Positions 1 through 10,096 of a stretch of 64,000 nt of DNA are shown piece after piece; position 1 is the first letter of the stretch; each line of letters begins with the position of its first letter. The notes below the pieces were generated by a model. That model worked only from the letters and a program-made list of their open reading frames with translations. It did no database searches and was not told the DNA's origin. The stretch is taken from the NCBI RefSeq assembly GCF_000262465.1, contig NZ_CM001489.1, forward strand, positions 6,657,894 through 6,721,893, read 5' to 3'. This DNA is from Frankia sp. QA3 (GTDB taxonomy: Bacteria; Actinomycetota; Actinomycetes; Frankiales; Frankiaceae). The translations under genes were made by a program, and so were the position numbers.

Positions 1-66
1 CCGGACGCCGACGCCCCGGACGCCGACTCCGCGCGCCAGGCGGCGCGGGCGGGGGACGACGCCTAG
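1..66 (+). CDS. 3' end of an upstream gene, probably ligA (partial)
   Basis: An open frame runs from the first base to a TAG at 64-66 and encodes an Asp/Ala-rich tail ending ARAGDDA. Only 21 residues are visible and no domain can be seen. In many actinobacteria NAD-dependent DNA ligase (ligA) precedes an ACT-domain gene and gatC, which is the order that follows here. The ligA assignment therefore rests on context alone. Confidence 0.3.
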   Translation, partial: PDADAPDADSARQAARAGDDA

Positions 67-97
67 CCGCGGTGGGCTGGGCGGGCGGGATGTCCCA

Positions 98-796
98 TCA
101 CGGGCGGCCCGTCCTGCTCAGGCTCGCCGCGATGCCGGCGAGGTGGGCCAGCCGATCGACCTCGGAGGCGCGGAAGGCCGGGCCGCCGGGGCGGCCGATG
201 AGGATGACCAGCCGGTCGCAGCCGACGGGAGCCGCGGCGAGCTCCATGCTGACCGCCTTCCAGCGCGGCGGGAAGGTGCCCTCGTCCGGCCCGATCCGCC
301 GCGCCCGGTCCAGCGGCAGCCAGGGCAGCGGTAACCGGACCCGTTCGGGCACGCCGAGGTCGTCACCGCCGAGCGTGGGCGCGCCGACCGAGGTCTCCCG
401 CACCCGCACGTCGCCCGCGCCGACGTGTTCGAGCAGCACCGCCCAGTCGGCGTTGAACACGCCCGGGGCCAGTTCCGTCAGGGTCGCCGCGGCGTCGAGT
501 GGCCGGTCGGTCAGCGCGTCGACGAGGTCGAGGTCGCTGGCGACGCCGCCGCCGTCCGCCAGGAACGGGCGCAGCGACTCGACGACCACGCCCGGCACCG
601 ACTGGGCCGCGCTCATCGCCCGATCCGCGAGTCCCCCCGGCGGCAGCATGACGAGCAGGTCGTCCACCGCGCCGGAGGCGGTGCGCTCCACGACGGTGAC
701 GCTGACGATGTCGATGCCGGCGGCGCCCAGGGCGGTGGCGACGGCGCCGAGGGTGCCCGGGCGGTCCGGTAGCACGACGCGCAGCAGGTACGACAT
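98..796 (-). CDS. ACT-domain amino-acid-binding protein
   Basis: A 232-residue protein that opens with a clear ACT domain (MSYLLRVVLPDRPGTLG..., residues about 1-70), followed by an Ala/Leu-rich region and a C-terminal part with a second ACT-like or GAF-like feel. ACT domains bind amino acids and regulate enzymes or transcription; no catalytic domain is visible. The start is the ATG at 796, where the ACT domain begins; in-frame ATGs at 808 and 832 would add up to 12 residues that do not fit the family. The gene is divergent from gatC, and a stand-alone ACT protein between ligA and gatC is a common actinobacterial arrangement. Its ligand cannot be inferred. Confidence 0.8.
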   Translation of the reverse strand: MSYLLRVVLPDRPGTLGAVATALGAAGIDIVSVTVVERTASGAVDDLLVMLPPGGLADRAMSAAQSVPGVVVESLRPFLADGGGVASDLDLVDALTDRPLDAAATLTELAPGVFNADWAVLLEHVGAGDVRVRETSVGAPTLGGDDLGVPERVRLPLPWLPLDRARRIGPDEGTFPPRWKAVSMELAAAPVGCDRLVILIGRPGGPAFRASEVDRLAHLAGIAASLSRTGRP

Positions 797-1148
797 GTAG
801 CTGAGCATGCACAAAAAGCGTGTCGTGGGCATGGCCGACCGGTCACGCCGAGATGACGCGGCGCGCCGCCGCTTGCCTGGTCAGGGACCTGGCGGGCGGC
901 GTCGGCACGGGTGGCGCCGCCACCGCGACGACAGATCGGCCGGCTGGCTGGCGGGGCGGGGTCCGTCCCAGCCGTGCCGCGGCCCGTACCATGACATGAC
1001 GTCGACGCGGCGATGCGTCCGGTCCGGTTCTCTCCCCTGTGGCCAGCCTCCGGGCGGCCCGGAGTCCCCGGCTTTCCCGGCTGCCGCCCGCGGCACGCAC
1101 GATCAGTCACGGGCCTCGCGCCCACCGGCCACGAAGGGGCCACACGCA
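797..1148. other. divergent intergenic region between ACT gene and gatC
   Basis: This 352-bp gap must hold promoters for both directions. TACCAT at 987-992 fits the actinobacterial -10 pattern TAnnnT on the gatC side. I see no convincing -35, no repeat and no credible small gene. Confidence 0.35.
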
Positions 1149-1445
1149 ATGGGGATCACACGGGACGAGGTAGCCCATCTCGCCCGGCTGTCGCGGATGT
1201 CGGTGACCGACGACGAGCTGGACGCGCTGGCACCGCAGCTCGAGGCGATCCTGTCGGCGGTCGCCCGGGTCTCCGAGGTCGCGGCGGCGGACATCCCGCC
1301 GACCAGTCACGCCGTGCCGCTGACGAACGTCTTCCGCCCGGACGTCGCCCGCCCGTCGCTGCCCGCCGCCGAGGCCCTGGCCGGTGCTCCCGCCACCGAG
1401 GACGGCCGCTTCCGGGTGCCCCGCATCCTTGATCCGGACGAGTGA
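1149..1445 (+). CDS. gatC: Asp-tRNA(Asn)/Glu-tRNA(Gln) amidotransferase subunit C
   Basis: GatC is the small scaffold subunit of GatCAB, which amidates Glu-tRNA(Gln) and Asp-tRNA(Asn). The 98-residue product has the family opening (ITRDEVAHLARLSRMSVTDDEL) and ending (RVPRILD), and its length is normal. The ATG at 1149 is chosen because GAAGGGG lies just upstream and because the upstream in-frame extension is low-complexity and unlike GatC. It is the first gene of gatC-gatA-(membrane gene)-gatB, and the gap to gatA is only 13 bp. The nearby tRNA-Gln (26331) would be a substrate of the complex. Confidence 0.95.
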   Translation: MGITRDEVAHLARLSRMSVTDDELDALAPQLEAILSAVARVSEVAAADIPPTSHAVPLTNVFRPDVARPSLPAAEALAGAPATEDGRFRVPRILDPDE

Positions 1446-1458
1446 GGTCGCCGCCCGC

Positions 1459-3026
<1,568 letters not shown>

Positions 3027-3027
<1 letters not shown>

Positions 3028-3126
3028 CCGGCGGGGAGATCAGGACCAGCGGGGAGATCAGGACCGGCGGGGAGATCAGGACCGGCGGGGAGATCAGGAC
3101 TGGCCGGGAGATCAGGACCGGCGGGG
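3027..3126 (+). repeat. 18-bp tandem repeat at the gatA stop codon
   Basis: The unit ACCGGCGGGGAGATCAGG is repeated 5.6 times: copies at 3027, 3045, 3063, 3081 and 3099, and a partial copy at 3117. The first copy starts on the last base of the gatA TGA, and the array ends eight bases before the next ATG (3134). It contains no spacers and no clear hairpin, so it is a minisatellite and not a terminator or CRISPR. Copy 5 carries two substitutions. Confidence 0.9.
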
Positions 3127-3133
3127 ACCGGCG

Positions 3134-3391
3134 ATGGTGAATCTGCGCAGCGGCCGGCAGGACCGCCTCCTGGTCATCGTGGTCTGGCTGCTCACCGTCG
3201 TGGTGCTGGGCCTCGGCATCGCCACGGTGAACCCGATCCTGCTCGTCTGGGGCGTGCTGGGCCTGCCGGCCGCGGTGTTCCTCAGCTACGTGCACCTGCG
3301 CGACACCCGCCCGCGCCCGCCCTCCGGACCCGGCGGTGTCACCGAGCCCACCTCCGCCGAGCCCGGCTCCGCCGACGACACGCCGTCATGA
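3134..3391 (+). CDS. small two-helix membrane protein between gatA and gatB
   Basis: An 85-residue protein with a short basic N-terminus (MVNLRSGRQDR), two hydrophobic segments at about residues 12-32 and 35-53 (LLVIVVWLLTVVVLGLGI; ILLVWGVLGLPAAVFLSYV), and a Pro/Ser/Glu-rich hydrophilic tail. The ATG at 3134 lies just after the 18-bp repeat, with GGGGACCGG as a weak ribosome site. No family is recognised. Its position in the gat operon suggests co-transcription, but nothing in it suggests a role in amidation. G/C-ending codons and the membrane pattern support it as a real gene. Confidence 0.7.
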   Translation: MVNLRSGRQDRLLVIVVWLLTVVVLGLGIATVNPILLVWGVLGLPAAVFLSYVHLRDTRPRPPSGPGGVTEPTSAEPGSADDTPS

Positions 3392-3434
3392 CCGGTCGAC
3401 CCGCGCATCCAGCGACCCACGAGGAGTACCCCCG

Positions 3435-4952
3435 GTGAGCACTGCGGCTCCCGCCAGCGCGCTGCCTTCCTACGCCGACGCCCTCGCCCGTTACGAGCCG
3501 GTGATCGGGTTGGAGACGCACGTCGAGCTCGGCACCGTCTCCAAGATGTTCTGCGGCTGTCCGACGGCGTTCGGCGCCGAGCCCAACACCCAGGTCTGCC
3601 CGGTCTGCCTCGGCCTGCCCGGCTCGCTGCCGGTGGTCAACGAGGCGGCGGTGCGGTTCGCCGTCATGATCGGGCTCGCGCTGCACTGCGACATCGCGTC
3701 CTGGTGCCGTTTCGCGCGCAAGAACTACTTCTACCCCGACATGCCGAAGAACTTCCAGATCAGCCAGTACGACGAGCCGCTGTGCACGGACGGCTGGCTC
3801 GACGTCGAGGTCGACGGCGAGGTGCACCGGGTCGGGATCACCCGCGTGCACATGGAGGAGGACACCGGCAAGTCGCTGCACGTCGGCGGCGCCACCGGGC
3901 GCATCCACGGCGCGACCCATTCGCTGGTCGACTACAACCGGGCCGGGATCCCGCTCGTCGAGATCGTCACCGAGCCCGACGTCCGCTCGCCGGAGGTGGC
4001 CCGCGCCTACGTCGACGAGCTGCGCGAGCTGATCCGCGCCCTCGGCGTGTCCGACGTGCGGATGGAGCAGGGCTCGCTGCGCTGCGACGCGAACGTCTCG
4101 CTGCGCCGCCGCCCGGCCCCCGGCGAGCCCGACGCGCCGTTCGGCACCCGCACCGAGACGAAGAACCTCAACTCGTTGCGGTCGGTGGAGCGGGCCGTGC
4201 GTTACGAGATCACCCGGCAGGCCGGCCTGCTCGACGACGGCGAGCGGATCCGCCAGGAGACCCGCCACTTCGACGAGGCGGCCGGGCGGACGTCGTCCGG
4301 CCGGTCCAAGGAGGAGGCGACCGACTACCGGTACTTCCCGGAGCCGGACCTGACCCCGCTGGCGCTGCCCGTGCAGTACGTCGACGAGCTGCGCGTGGGC
4401 CTGCCGGAGCTGCCCGCCGCGCGGCGTGCCCGGCTCATCGCCGAACACGGCTACACCACGCGGGACCTGACCGATCTGCGCAACGCCGGCGTGCTGGACC
4501 TGGTGGAGCAGACCGTGGCCGCCGGGGCGGCCCCGGCGGCGGCGCGCAAGTGGTGGCTCAACGAGCTGGCGCGGCGCGCCGCCGACGCCGGCAGCCAGCC
4601 GAGCGACCTCGCGATCACTGCGGCCGACGTCGCGCGGATCACCGTGCTCGTCGCCGCCGGCGAGCTCACCGACGCGCTCGCCCGCAAGGTCATCGACGGC
4701 GTGCTGGCGGGAGAGGGCACCCCGGACGAGGTCGTCGCCGGGCGCGGCCTCGCCGTCGTCGCGGACGACGGGGCGCTCACGGCGGCGGTCGACGCCGCGA
4801 TCGCCGCGGCGCCGGACATCGCGGAGAAGGTCCGCGGCGGCAAGGTCAACGCTGTCGGCCCGCTGGTCGGCGCGGTGATGAAGGCGATGAAGGGCCAGGC
4901 GGACGCGGCCAGCGTGCGCGGCCTGCTGCTGGAGCGTCTCGGCGCCTCCTGA
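3435..4952 (+). CDS. gatB: Asp-tRNA(Asn)/Glu-tRNA(Gln) amidotransferase subunit B
   Basis: GatB binds the mischarged tRNA and phosphorylates its carboxylate before amide transfer. The 505-residue product has the GatB core (YEPVIGLETHVEL near the N-terminus, YNRAGIPLVEIVTEP in the middle) and the C-terminal YqeY-like tRNA-binding tail ending in GLLLERLGAS. Zinc-site cysteines are visible in MFCGCPTAFG and CPVCLGLPG. The GTG at 3435 is preferred over upstream starts because GAGGAG (3421-3426) precedes it and the family homology begins right after it. It completes the GatCAB complex. Confidence 0.95.
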   Translation: MSTAAPASALPSYADALARYEPVIGLETHVELGTVSKMFCGCPTAFGAEPNTQVCPVCLGLPGSLPVVNEAAVRFAVMIGLALHCDIASWCRFARKNYFYPDMPKNFQISQYDEPLCTDGWLDVEVDGEVHRVGITRVHMEEDTGKSLHVGGATGRIHGATHSLVDYNRAGIPLVEIVTEPDVRSPEVARAYVDELRELIRALGVSDVRMEQGSLRCDANVSLRRRPAPGEPDAPFGTRTETKNLNSLRSVERAVRYEITRQAGLLDDGERIRQETRHFDEAAGRTSSGRSKEEATDYRYFPEPDLTPLALPVQYVDELRVGLPELPAARRARLIAEHGYTTRDLTDLRNAGVLDLVEQTVAAGAAPAAARKWWLNELARRAADAGSQPSDLAITAADVARITVLVAAGELTDALARKVIDGVLAGEGTPDEVVAGRGLAVVADDGALTAAVDAAIAAAPDIAEKVRGGKVNAVGPLVGAVMKAMKGQADAASVRGLLLERLGAS

Positions 4953-5391
4953 CGGCCCTCGGGTGTGACGGCTCCCGGGTGCTGCGGCTGTCCGGAGTTC
5001 GCGCTGTGGTGCGGCAGCGAGCGCACCGCCGACTGGCACGTCCGCTTCGGCGCGGCCGCCGCCCGCCGCCACGCCAGGTCCTGCCGTTCGTCGGCTGACC
5101 GCTATGATCGATATTGGGCCGTCCTGACGCTTTGGCGGCCTGCGGGCTGCCGCATCTGTTTTCGCAGGATGTGGACGGTTCGGGGGGAGTCATCCCGCTC
5201 CGGGGTGCGCGTCGCGGGTGCCGAAGGTTGCCCCGGCGTGGCCCGGGCCGGAGAAGACCACGTTCTCCCCTCGTGTCGGACCCGCGTGTCGAGTTGCCGA
5301 CGCTGACCGGCGCGTCGGGTGCGCAGTGCCGGGGGCCTTCGTAGGGTGGGTCTCCGATCGGGCAGTCGTCTGCGAGGGGAGGCGTCTGGTC
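4953..5391 (+). promoter_or_regulatory. intergenic region with probable -10 box upstream of the PBP gene
   Basis: This 439-bp gap lies between gatB and the penicillin-binding protein gene. TATGAT at 5103-5108 is a perfect consensus -10 and is the best promoter candidate; a convincing -35 is not seen. If used, it gives a leader of about 275 nt for the next gene. A Cys-containing open frame (4965-5306) has no family resemblance and no ribosome site, so I do not call it a gene. Confidence 0.4.
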
Positions 5392-7212
5392 ATGCCCCTC
5401 ACTCCGTCCGGATTCACCGCGTCGACGTCGCGGCGTCGCGGCCGCGGCCGTCGCCGGGCGATCATCGCCGTCGTGGTCGTCGTCGTCCTGGCCGCCGGCA
5501 GCGGGATCGGTTACGTCCTGAAGAACCGGTCCGACGAGCGGGCGGCCGACCGCCGGGTCCAGGCCGCGGCGGCTGCCTACCTCGCCGCCTGGCGAACTCT
5601 GACCATCACCGGTGGGACGGCGACCCGCGCCCCGGCCGGCTCGGCGTCGGCGGCCAGCGCCGCCCCGGCCGCGGCCGGCGCGGCGGCGACACCGGCCGCG
5701 GCCGGTGCGGGGGCCACTGGGTCGGTGGCGGCCGGCGGCCGTGACGGGGCCGGTCGGGCCGCGGTGAGCGCGGTGACCGTGCCCGGCAGCATCGACGTCG
5801 CGGCCCTGCTGACCACCATGGCCGACGTGCGCGACCGGCTGCTGGTCACCGAGGCCAGCTTCACTCCAGGATCGATCGACCGAAACGCCAAGGCGGCAAC
5901 GGCGCCCTACGTGGCGAAGCTCGACCTGTCCAGCCTGCCGGCGCCGCTGGAGTACGCGGGCGTGCTGAACCTGGTCGACACCGACCGAGGCTGGAAGGTG
6001 CGGGCGGAGCCGGCGTCCGTGCACCCCGCCCTGCGCCCCGGGCTGCACCTGGACCGCACCGCCTCGACCGGCCACCGCGGCGACCTGCTCGCCGCCGACG
6101 GCCAGCCGCTGCGCGACTCCGGGGACCTCGCCGGCAACCTCGTCGGCCGGACCGACCCGCTGTCCGGGCTGCAACGCATCTACGACGATCGCCTGCGCGC
6201 CCAGGGCGGCGCCGTCGTCGTGCGCGACGCGCGGGGCGCCACCGTCCAGACGCTGCACACCTACCCGATGACCGACGGCGAGTCCGTCCGGACGACCCTC
6301 GACCTACGGGTCCAGCAGGCCGCCGAGACGGCGCTCGCGACCGCTGCTCGACCCACCGCGGCGATGGTCGCCATCGACACCCGCACCGGCGGCGTGCTGG
6401 CGCTGGCGAACCACCCGCCGAGCGGGGCGAGCCGAGCCGTGCGCGGCAAGTACCCGCCGGGTTCCACGTTCAAGATCGTGACGGCCACCGCCGCGCTGAT
6501 GAACGGCAAGTCGGCGAACACCTCGCTGGACTGCACCCAGACGGTCAGCGTCGGCGGGCGGACCTTCCAGAACGCCGAGGCCGAGCAGTTCGGACCCATC
6601 CCGCTGCGGACCGCCTTCGCCAAGAGCTGCAACACCGCCTTCATCCGGCTGGAGGAGTCGCTGCCCCCCGACGCCCTGGAGAAGGCCGCGCAGCTCTACG
6701 GTTTCGACGGCCGGGCGCCGCTGGACATCGCCAGCGTCGGGGGGAGCTTCCCGACCCCGCACGACTCGGTCGAGTCCGCTTCGGCGTCGATCGGACAGGC
6801 CCGCATCGAGGTCTCACCCCTGCAGATGGCGAGCGTGGCGGCGGCCGTCGCGGGGGGCACCTGGCGCCAGCCGTTCGTCGTCGGGCAGCCGGCGCGCAGC
6901 AATGCCATCCCACCCGCGGTACTCCCGCCGCTGCGGGACTTCATGCGGGCGGTCGTCACCGAGGGCACCGCCGCGAGCGTGCCGATGCCTGGCGAGGTCT
7001 ACGGCAAGACCGGCACGGCCGAGTACGCCGACGGCAACCCGCCGCCCACCCACGCCTGGTTCGTCGGCTACCGGGGCGACGTGGCCTTCGCCGTCGTCGT
7101 CGAGGACGGCGGCTTCGGCGCCGAGACGGCGGCCCCGGTCGCCGCCCGTTTCCTGACCGCCCTCGACGGCGGCGCGGTCGCCCCGCCGGCGCCCGGCTCC
7201 GGCGGTCGCTGA
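5392..7212 (+). CDS. class B penicillin-binding protein (peptidoglycan transpeptidase)
   Basis: This enzyme crosslinks peptidoglycan outside the cytoplasmic membrane. The 606-residue protein has a basic N-terminus followed by one membrane anchor (AIIAVVVVVVLAAGSGIGYVL, about residues 23-43), an NTF2-like (MecA_N-type) segment with an Ala/Gly-rich insert, and a transpeptidase domain. The three catalytic motifs are visible: S358-T-F-K, S412-C-N, and K539-T-G-T. The ATG at 5392 has GAGGGGAGG upstream; longer in-frame starts would place the anchor far from the N-terminus. There is no glycosyltransferase domain, so it is class B. It stands alone and not in the dcw cluster, so it is probably a paralogue of PbpA or FtsI. 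Confidence 0.9.
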   Translation: MPLTPSGFTASTSRRRGRGRRRAIIAVVVVVVLAAGSGIGYVLKNRSDERAADRRVQAAAAAYLAAWRTLTITGGTATRAPAGSASAASAAPAAAGAAATPAAAGAGATGSVAAGGRDGAGRAAVSAVTVPGSIDVAALLTTMADVRDRLLVTEASFTPGSIDRNAKAATAPYVAKLDLSSLPAPLEYAGVLNLVDTDRGWKVRAEPASVHPALRPGLHLDRTASTGHRGDLLAADGQPLRDSGDLAGNLVGRTDPLSGLQRIYDDRLRAQGGAVVVRDARGATVQTLHTYPMTDGESVRTTLDLRVQQAAETALATAARPTAAMVAIDTRTGGVLALANHPPSGASRAVRGKYPPGSTFKIVTATAALMNGKSANTSLDCTQTVSVGGRTFQNAEAEQFGPIPLRTAFAKSCNTAFIRLEESLPPDALEKAAQLYGFDGRAPLDIASVGGSFPTPHDSVESASASIGQARIEVSPLQMASVAAAVAGGTWRQPFVVGQPARSNAIPPAVLPPLRDFMRAVVTEGTAASVPMPGEVYGKTGTAEYADGNPPPTHAWFVGYRGDVAFAVVVEDGGFGAETAAPVAARFLTALDGGAVAPPAPGSGGR

Positions 7213-7342
7213 TCCCGCCGTCGCCCCCGGGCGCCTCGCCGACCGCGCGTACCCTGCCGCCGTGGCCTGCTGGCAGGGTGTCCGGTCCCGCCACCTGCGC
7301 CCACTGCTTGACGTACGGCCCGAACTCCGGCACGGTAGATCC

Positions 7343-7381
7343 GTGCACCGTCAGATTCTTGTACGTTCAGAGCGCGCGTAG
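7343..7381 (+). CDS. leader peptide of the ilvBNC operon (Ile-Leu-Val)
   Basis: A 12-codon frame GTG...TAG encodes MHRQILVRSERA, in which Ile, Leu and Val codons (ATT CTT GTA) are consecutive. It lies 23 bases upstream of a strong intrinsic terminator and about 185 bases before ilvB. Consecutive codons for the three end products are the hallmark of ribosome-mediated attenuation of branched-chain operons, and similar leaders are known or predicted before ilvB in other actinobacteria. There is no strong ribosome site. The start codon is uncertain, but the stop and the Ile-Leu-Val block are clear. Confidence 0.75.
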   Translation: MHRQILVRSERA

Positions 7382-7404
7382 TCGACGACATCGACCCGTG
7401 CGCC

Positions 7405-7437
7405 GCCCCTCAGTGCCCTAGGCACGAGGGGCTTTTT
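7405..7437 (+). terminator. attenuator terminator upstream of ilvB
   Basis: The arms GCCCCTC-A-GTGCC (7405-7417) and GGCAC-GAGGGGC (7421-7432) form a 12-bp stem with one bulged A and a 3-nt loop, followed directly by TTTTT (7433-7437). It sits between the leader peptide and ilvB, so it would stop transcription before the operon when branched-chain aminoacyl-tRNAs are plentiful. Confidence 0.85.
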
Positions 7438-7565
7438 CGTGCCCAGCTCCACCGCGTTCGTGATCCTGCTCCACCGCGTGACCGACCCGCATCGCGCGCC
7501 CCGCGTTCCGCCCGCCGAGACCACCCGCTGTCGCAGATTCCCGGCCTGTCAAGGAAGACGCCCAG

Positions 7566-9353
7566 ATGACACGAGAGATCACCGGAGCCCAGTCGCTCGT
7601 CCACTCCCTCGAGGCGGTCGGAGCCGATGTGGTCTTCGGCATCCCCGGCGGCGCGATCCTGCCCGCCTACGACCCGCTGTTCGACTCCACGCGGGTGCGC
7701 CACATCCTCGTCCGCCACGAGCAGGGCGCCGGCCACGCGGCCGAGGGATACGCGCAGGCCACCGGGCGGGTCGGGGTGTGCATGGCGACGTCGGGCCCCG
7801 GGGCGACGAACCTGGTCACCCCGATCGCGGACGCCTACATGGACTCGGTGCCGATGGTCGCGATCACCGGGCAGGTGGCCAGCGCGGCGATCGGGACGGA
7901 CGCCTTCCAGGAGGCGGACATCTGCGGCATCACCCTGCCGATCACCAAGCACAACTTCCTCGTCCAGTCCGTCGACGACATCCCGCGGACGATCGCCGAG
8001 GCGTTCCACCTGGCGGGCACGGGTCGTCCCGGCCCCGTCCTGGTCGATCTGCCCAAGGACATCCTGCAGTCGGTGACCTCGGTGCTGCCGCACGAGATCT
8101 GGCCGCCCACGCTCGACCTGCCCGGCTACCGTCCGATCACCCGCCCGCACAACAAGCAGGTGCGGGAGGCGGCGAAGCTGATCAGCGCGTCCCGGCGTCC
8201 GGTGCTGTACATCGGCGGCGGCGTGCTCAGGGCCCGTGCCGCCGCGGAGTTGCGCACGCTGGCGGAGATGACCGGCATCCCGGTCGTCACGACGCTGATG
8301 GCCCGCGGCGCCTTTCCCGACTCGCATCCCCAGCACCTGGGCATGCCCGGCATGCACGGTTCGGTCGCCGCGGTGACCGCGCTGCAGAAGGCGGACCTGC
8401 TCATCACTCTGGGTGCCCGCTTCGACGACCGGGTCACCGGCCGACTGGCCTCGTTCGCGCCGAAGGCCGCGGTCATCCACGCCGACATCGATCCCGCCGA
8501 GATCGGCAAGAACCGGACCGCCGACGTGCCCATCGTCGGCGACTGCCGCGAGGTGATCAACGAGCTGATCGCCGCGCTGGTGACCGAGCCCCGCCCGGAG
8601 CTCGAGAGCTGGTGGCGCACCCTGGACGGCTGGCGGCGCACCTACCCGCTCGGCTACGACGCCCCGCCCGACGGGGCGCTGGCGCCGCAGCACGTCATCG
8701 AGCGGCTCGGCCGCATCGCCGGCCCCGAGACGATCTTCGCGGCGGGGGTCGGCCAGCATCAGATGTGGGCCGCCCAGTTCATCTCCTACGAGAACCCCTA
8801 CACCTGGCTGAACTCCGGCGGCGCCGGGACGATGGGCTTCGCGGTGCCGGCGGCGATGGGCGCCAAGGTCGGCCGCCCGGACGCCACCGTGTGGGCGATC
8901 GACGGCGACGGCTGCTTCCAGATGACCAACCAGGAGCTCGCCACCTGCGCACTGGAGGGCATCCCGATCAAGGTCGCGGTCATCAACAACGGCTCGCTCG
9001 GCATGGTCCGGCAGTGGCAGACCCTGTTCTACGACAAGCGCTACTCGAACACCGAGCTCGGCACGCACCCGGCGTCGCCGCGGACCGGGGTCAAGCGGGT
9101 GCCCGACTTCGTCCGCCTCGCCGAGGCGCTGGGCTGCGTCGGCCTGCGCTGCGACTCGGCCGCCGAGGTCGACGCGACGATCGAGAAGGCGATGGCGATC
9201 GACGACGCCCCCGTGGTCGTGGACTTCGTCGTTCACCCCGACGCCATGGTCTGGCCGATGGTCGCCGCCGGCGCCAGCAACGACGACATCCGGGTCGCCC
9301 GCGATCTCGCGCCCGACTTCGACTACTCCGGGGACGCCGAGGTGAACCTGTGA
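7566..9353 (+). CDS. ilvB: acetolactate synthase, large (catalytic) subunit
   Basis: IlvB condenses two pyruvates to 2-acetolactate (valine, leucine) or pyruvate with 2-oxobutyrate (isoleucine), using thiamine diphosphate. The 595-residue protein shows the catalytic Glu region (RHEQGAGHAAEGYAQATG), the FAD/central domain, and the thiamine-binding GDG...NN motif (GDGCFQMTNQELATC...VINN) near residue 445-475. The ATG at 7566 has AAGGAAG upstream. It is the first gene of ilvB-ilvN-ilvC, and the leader peptide and terminator upstream indicate attenuation. Confidence 0.97.
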   Translation: MTREITGAQSLVHSLEAVGADVVFGIPGGAILPAYDPLFDSTRVRHILVRHEQGAGHAAEGYAQATGRVGVCMATSGPGATNLVTPIADAYMDSVPMVAITGQVASAAIGTDAFQEADICGITLPITKHNFLVQSVDDIPRTIAEAFHLAGTGRPGPVLVDLPKDILQSVTSVLPHEIWPPTLDLPGYRPITRPHNKQVREAAKLISASRRPVLYIGGGVLRARAAAELRTLAEMTGIPVVTTLMARGAFPDSHPQHLGMPGMHGSVAAVTALQKADLLITLGARFDDRVTGRLASFAPKAAVIHADIDPAEIGKNRTADVPIVGDCREVINELIAALVTEPRPELESWWRTLDGWRRTYPLGYDAPPDGALAPQHVIERLGRIAGPETIFAAGVGQHQMWAAQFISYENPYTWLNSGGAGTMGFAVPAAMGAKVGRPDATVWAIDGDGCFQMTNQELATCALEGIPIKVAVINNGSLGMVRQWQTLFYDKRYSNTELGTHPASPRTGVKRVPDFVRLAEALGCVGLRCDSAAEVDATIEKAMAIDDAPVVVDFVVHPDAMVWPMVAAGASNDDIRVARDLAPDFDYSGDAEVNL

Positions 9354-9459
9354 CGGCCCCCGGCCCCGCGGCCGGCGCGCGGCCGATCGGCCCGCGGGCC
9401 GCATGGCGACGAATCCCGTCGCCGCCAACCTTCCGCTGTCGAACCAGGAGCGCGACATC

Positions 9460-9984
9460 ATGACCCGGCACACCCTGTCCGTGCTGGTGGAGAACAAGCC
9501 GGGGGTGCTCGCCCGGGTCTCCGGCCTGTTCTCCCGGCGTGGGTTCAACATCGAGTCGCTCGCGGTCGGCCCGACCGAGCACCCGGACGTCTCCCGGATG
9601 ACGATCGTCGTCGCGGTCGAGGACCTGCCGCTGGAGCAGGTGACCAAGCAGCTCAACAAGCTGGTCAACGTCCTGAAGATCGTCGAGATGGACACGTCCG
9701 TCTCGGTGCAGCGCGAGCTGATGCTGCTCAAGGTGCGGGCCGACCTGTCCGTCCGGTCACAGGTGCTGGAGACCGTCGCGCTGTTCCGTGCGAAGGTGGT
9801 CGACGTCGCCCCGGACGCCGTCACGATCGAGGCGACGGGCACCCGCGACAAGCTGGACGCCCTCATCCGGATGCTGGAGCCGTTCGGGATCCGGGAGCTC
9901 GTCCAGTCCGGCATGGTGGCGCTCGGCCGCGGCTCGCGGTCGATCACCGACCGCAGCCTGCGCGCCGTCGACCGGTCGGCCTGA
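9460..9984 (+). CDS. ilvN: acetolactate synthase, small (regulatory) subunit
   Basis: IlvN activates IlvB and confers valine feedback inhibition. The 174-residue protein has the N-terminal ACT domain (TLSVLVENKPGVLARVSGLFSRRGFNIESLAVG) and the C-terminal ALS small-subunit domain; the length is typical. The ATG at 9460 is preceded by AGGAG (9446-9450); the in-frame ATG at 9403 would add 19 residues outside the family. It lies 106 bp after ilvB and 112 bp before ilvC, in one transcription unit. Confidence 0.96.
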   Translation: MTRHTLSVLVENKPGVLARVSGLFSRRGFNIESLAVGPTEHPDVSRMTIVVAVEDLPLEQVTKQLNKLVNVLKIVEMDTSVSVQRELMLLKVRADLSVRSQVLETVALFRAKVVDVAPDAVTIEATGTRDKLDALIRMLEPFGIRELVQSGMVALGRGSRSITDRSLRAVDRSA

Positions 9985-10096
9985 TCGGTCGGCCCGCTCC
10001 ACCCGGCCCGGCCGGAGCAGCCCGGCGCGTCCCGCGGCGATCCCGGCGAGGCCGCGCGGCGCACTTCCCTTCACTCAACGAGGAGACACCCCCACG

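Noticed and set aside
4965..5306. Cysteine-containing small frame after gatB
   Set aside because: No ribosome site, no family resemblance, runs through a good -10 box, and loses protein-like composition after residue 45.
7410..10064. Long open frame on the minus strand opposite ilvB and ilvN
   Set aside because: It is a mirror of the real coding frame in high-GC DNA: Arg/Asp/Gly-rich, no motif, and it covers two certain genes and the attenuator. Other long antisense frames (for example 1156-2997, 3339-5072, 11001-13136, 60486-62462) were discarded for the same reason.
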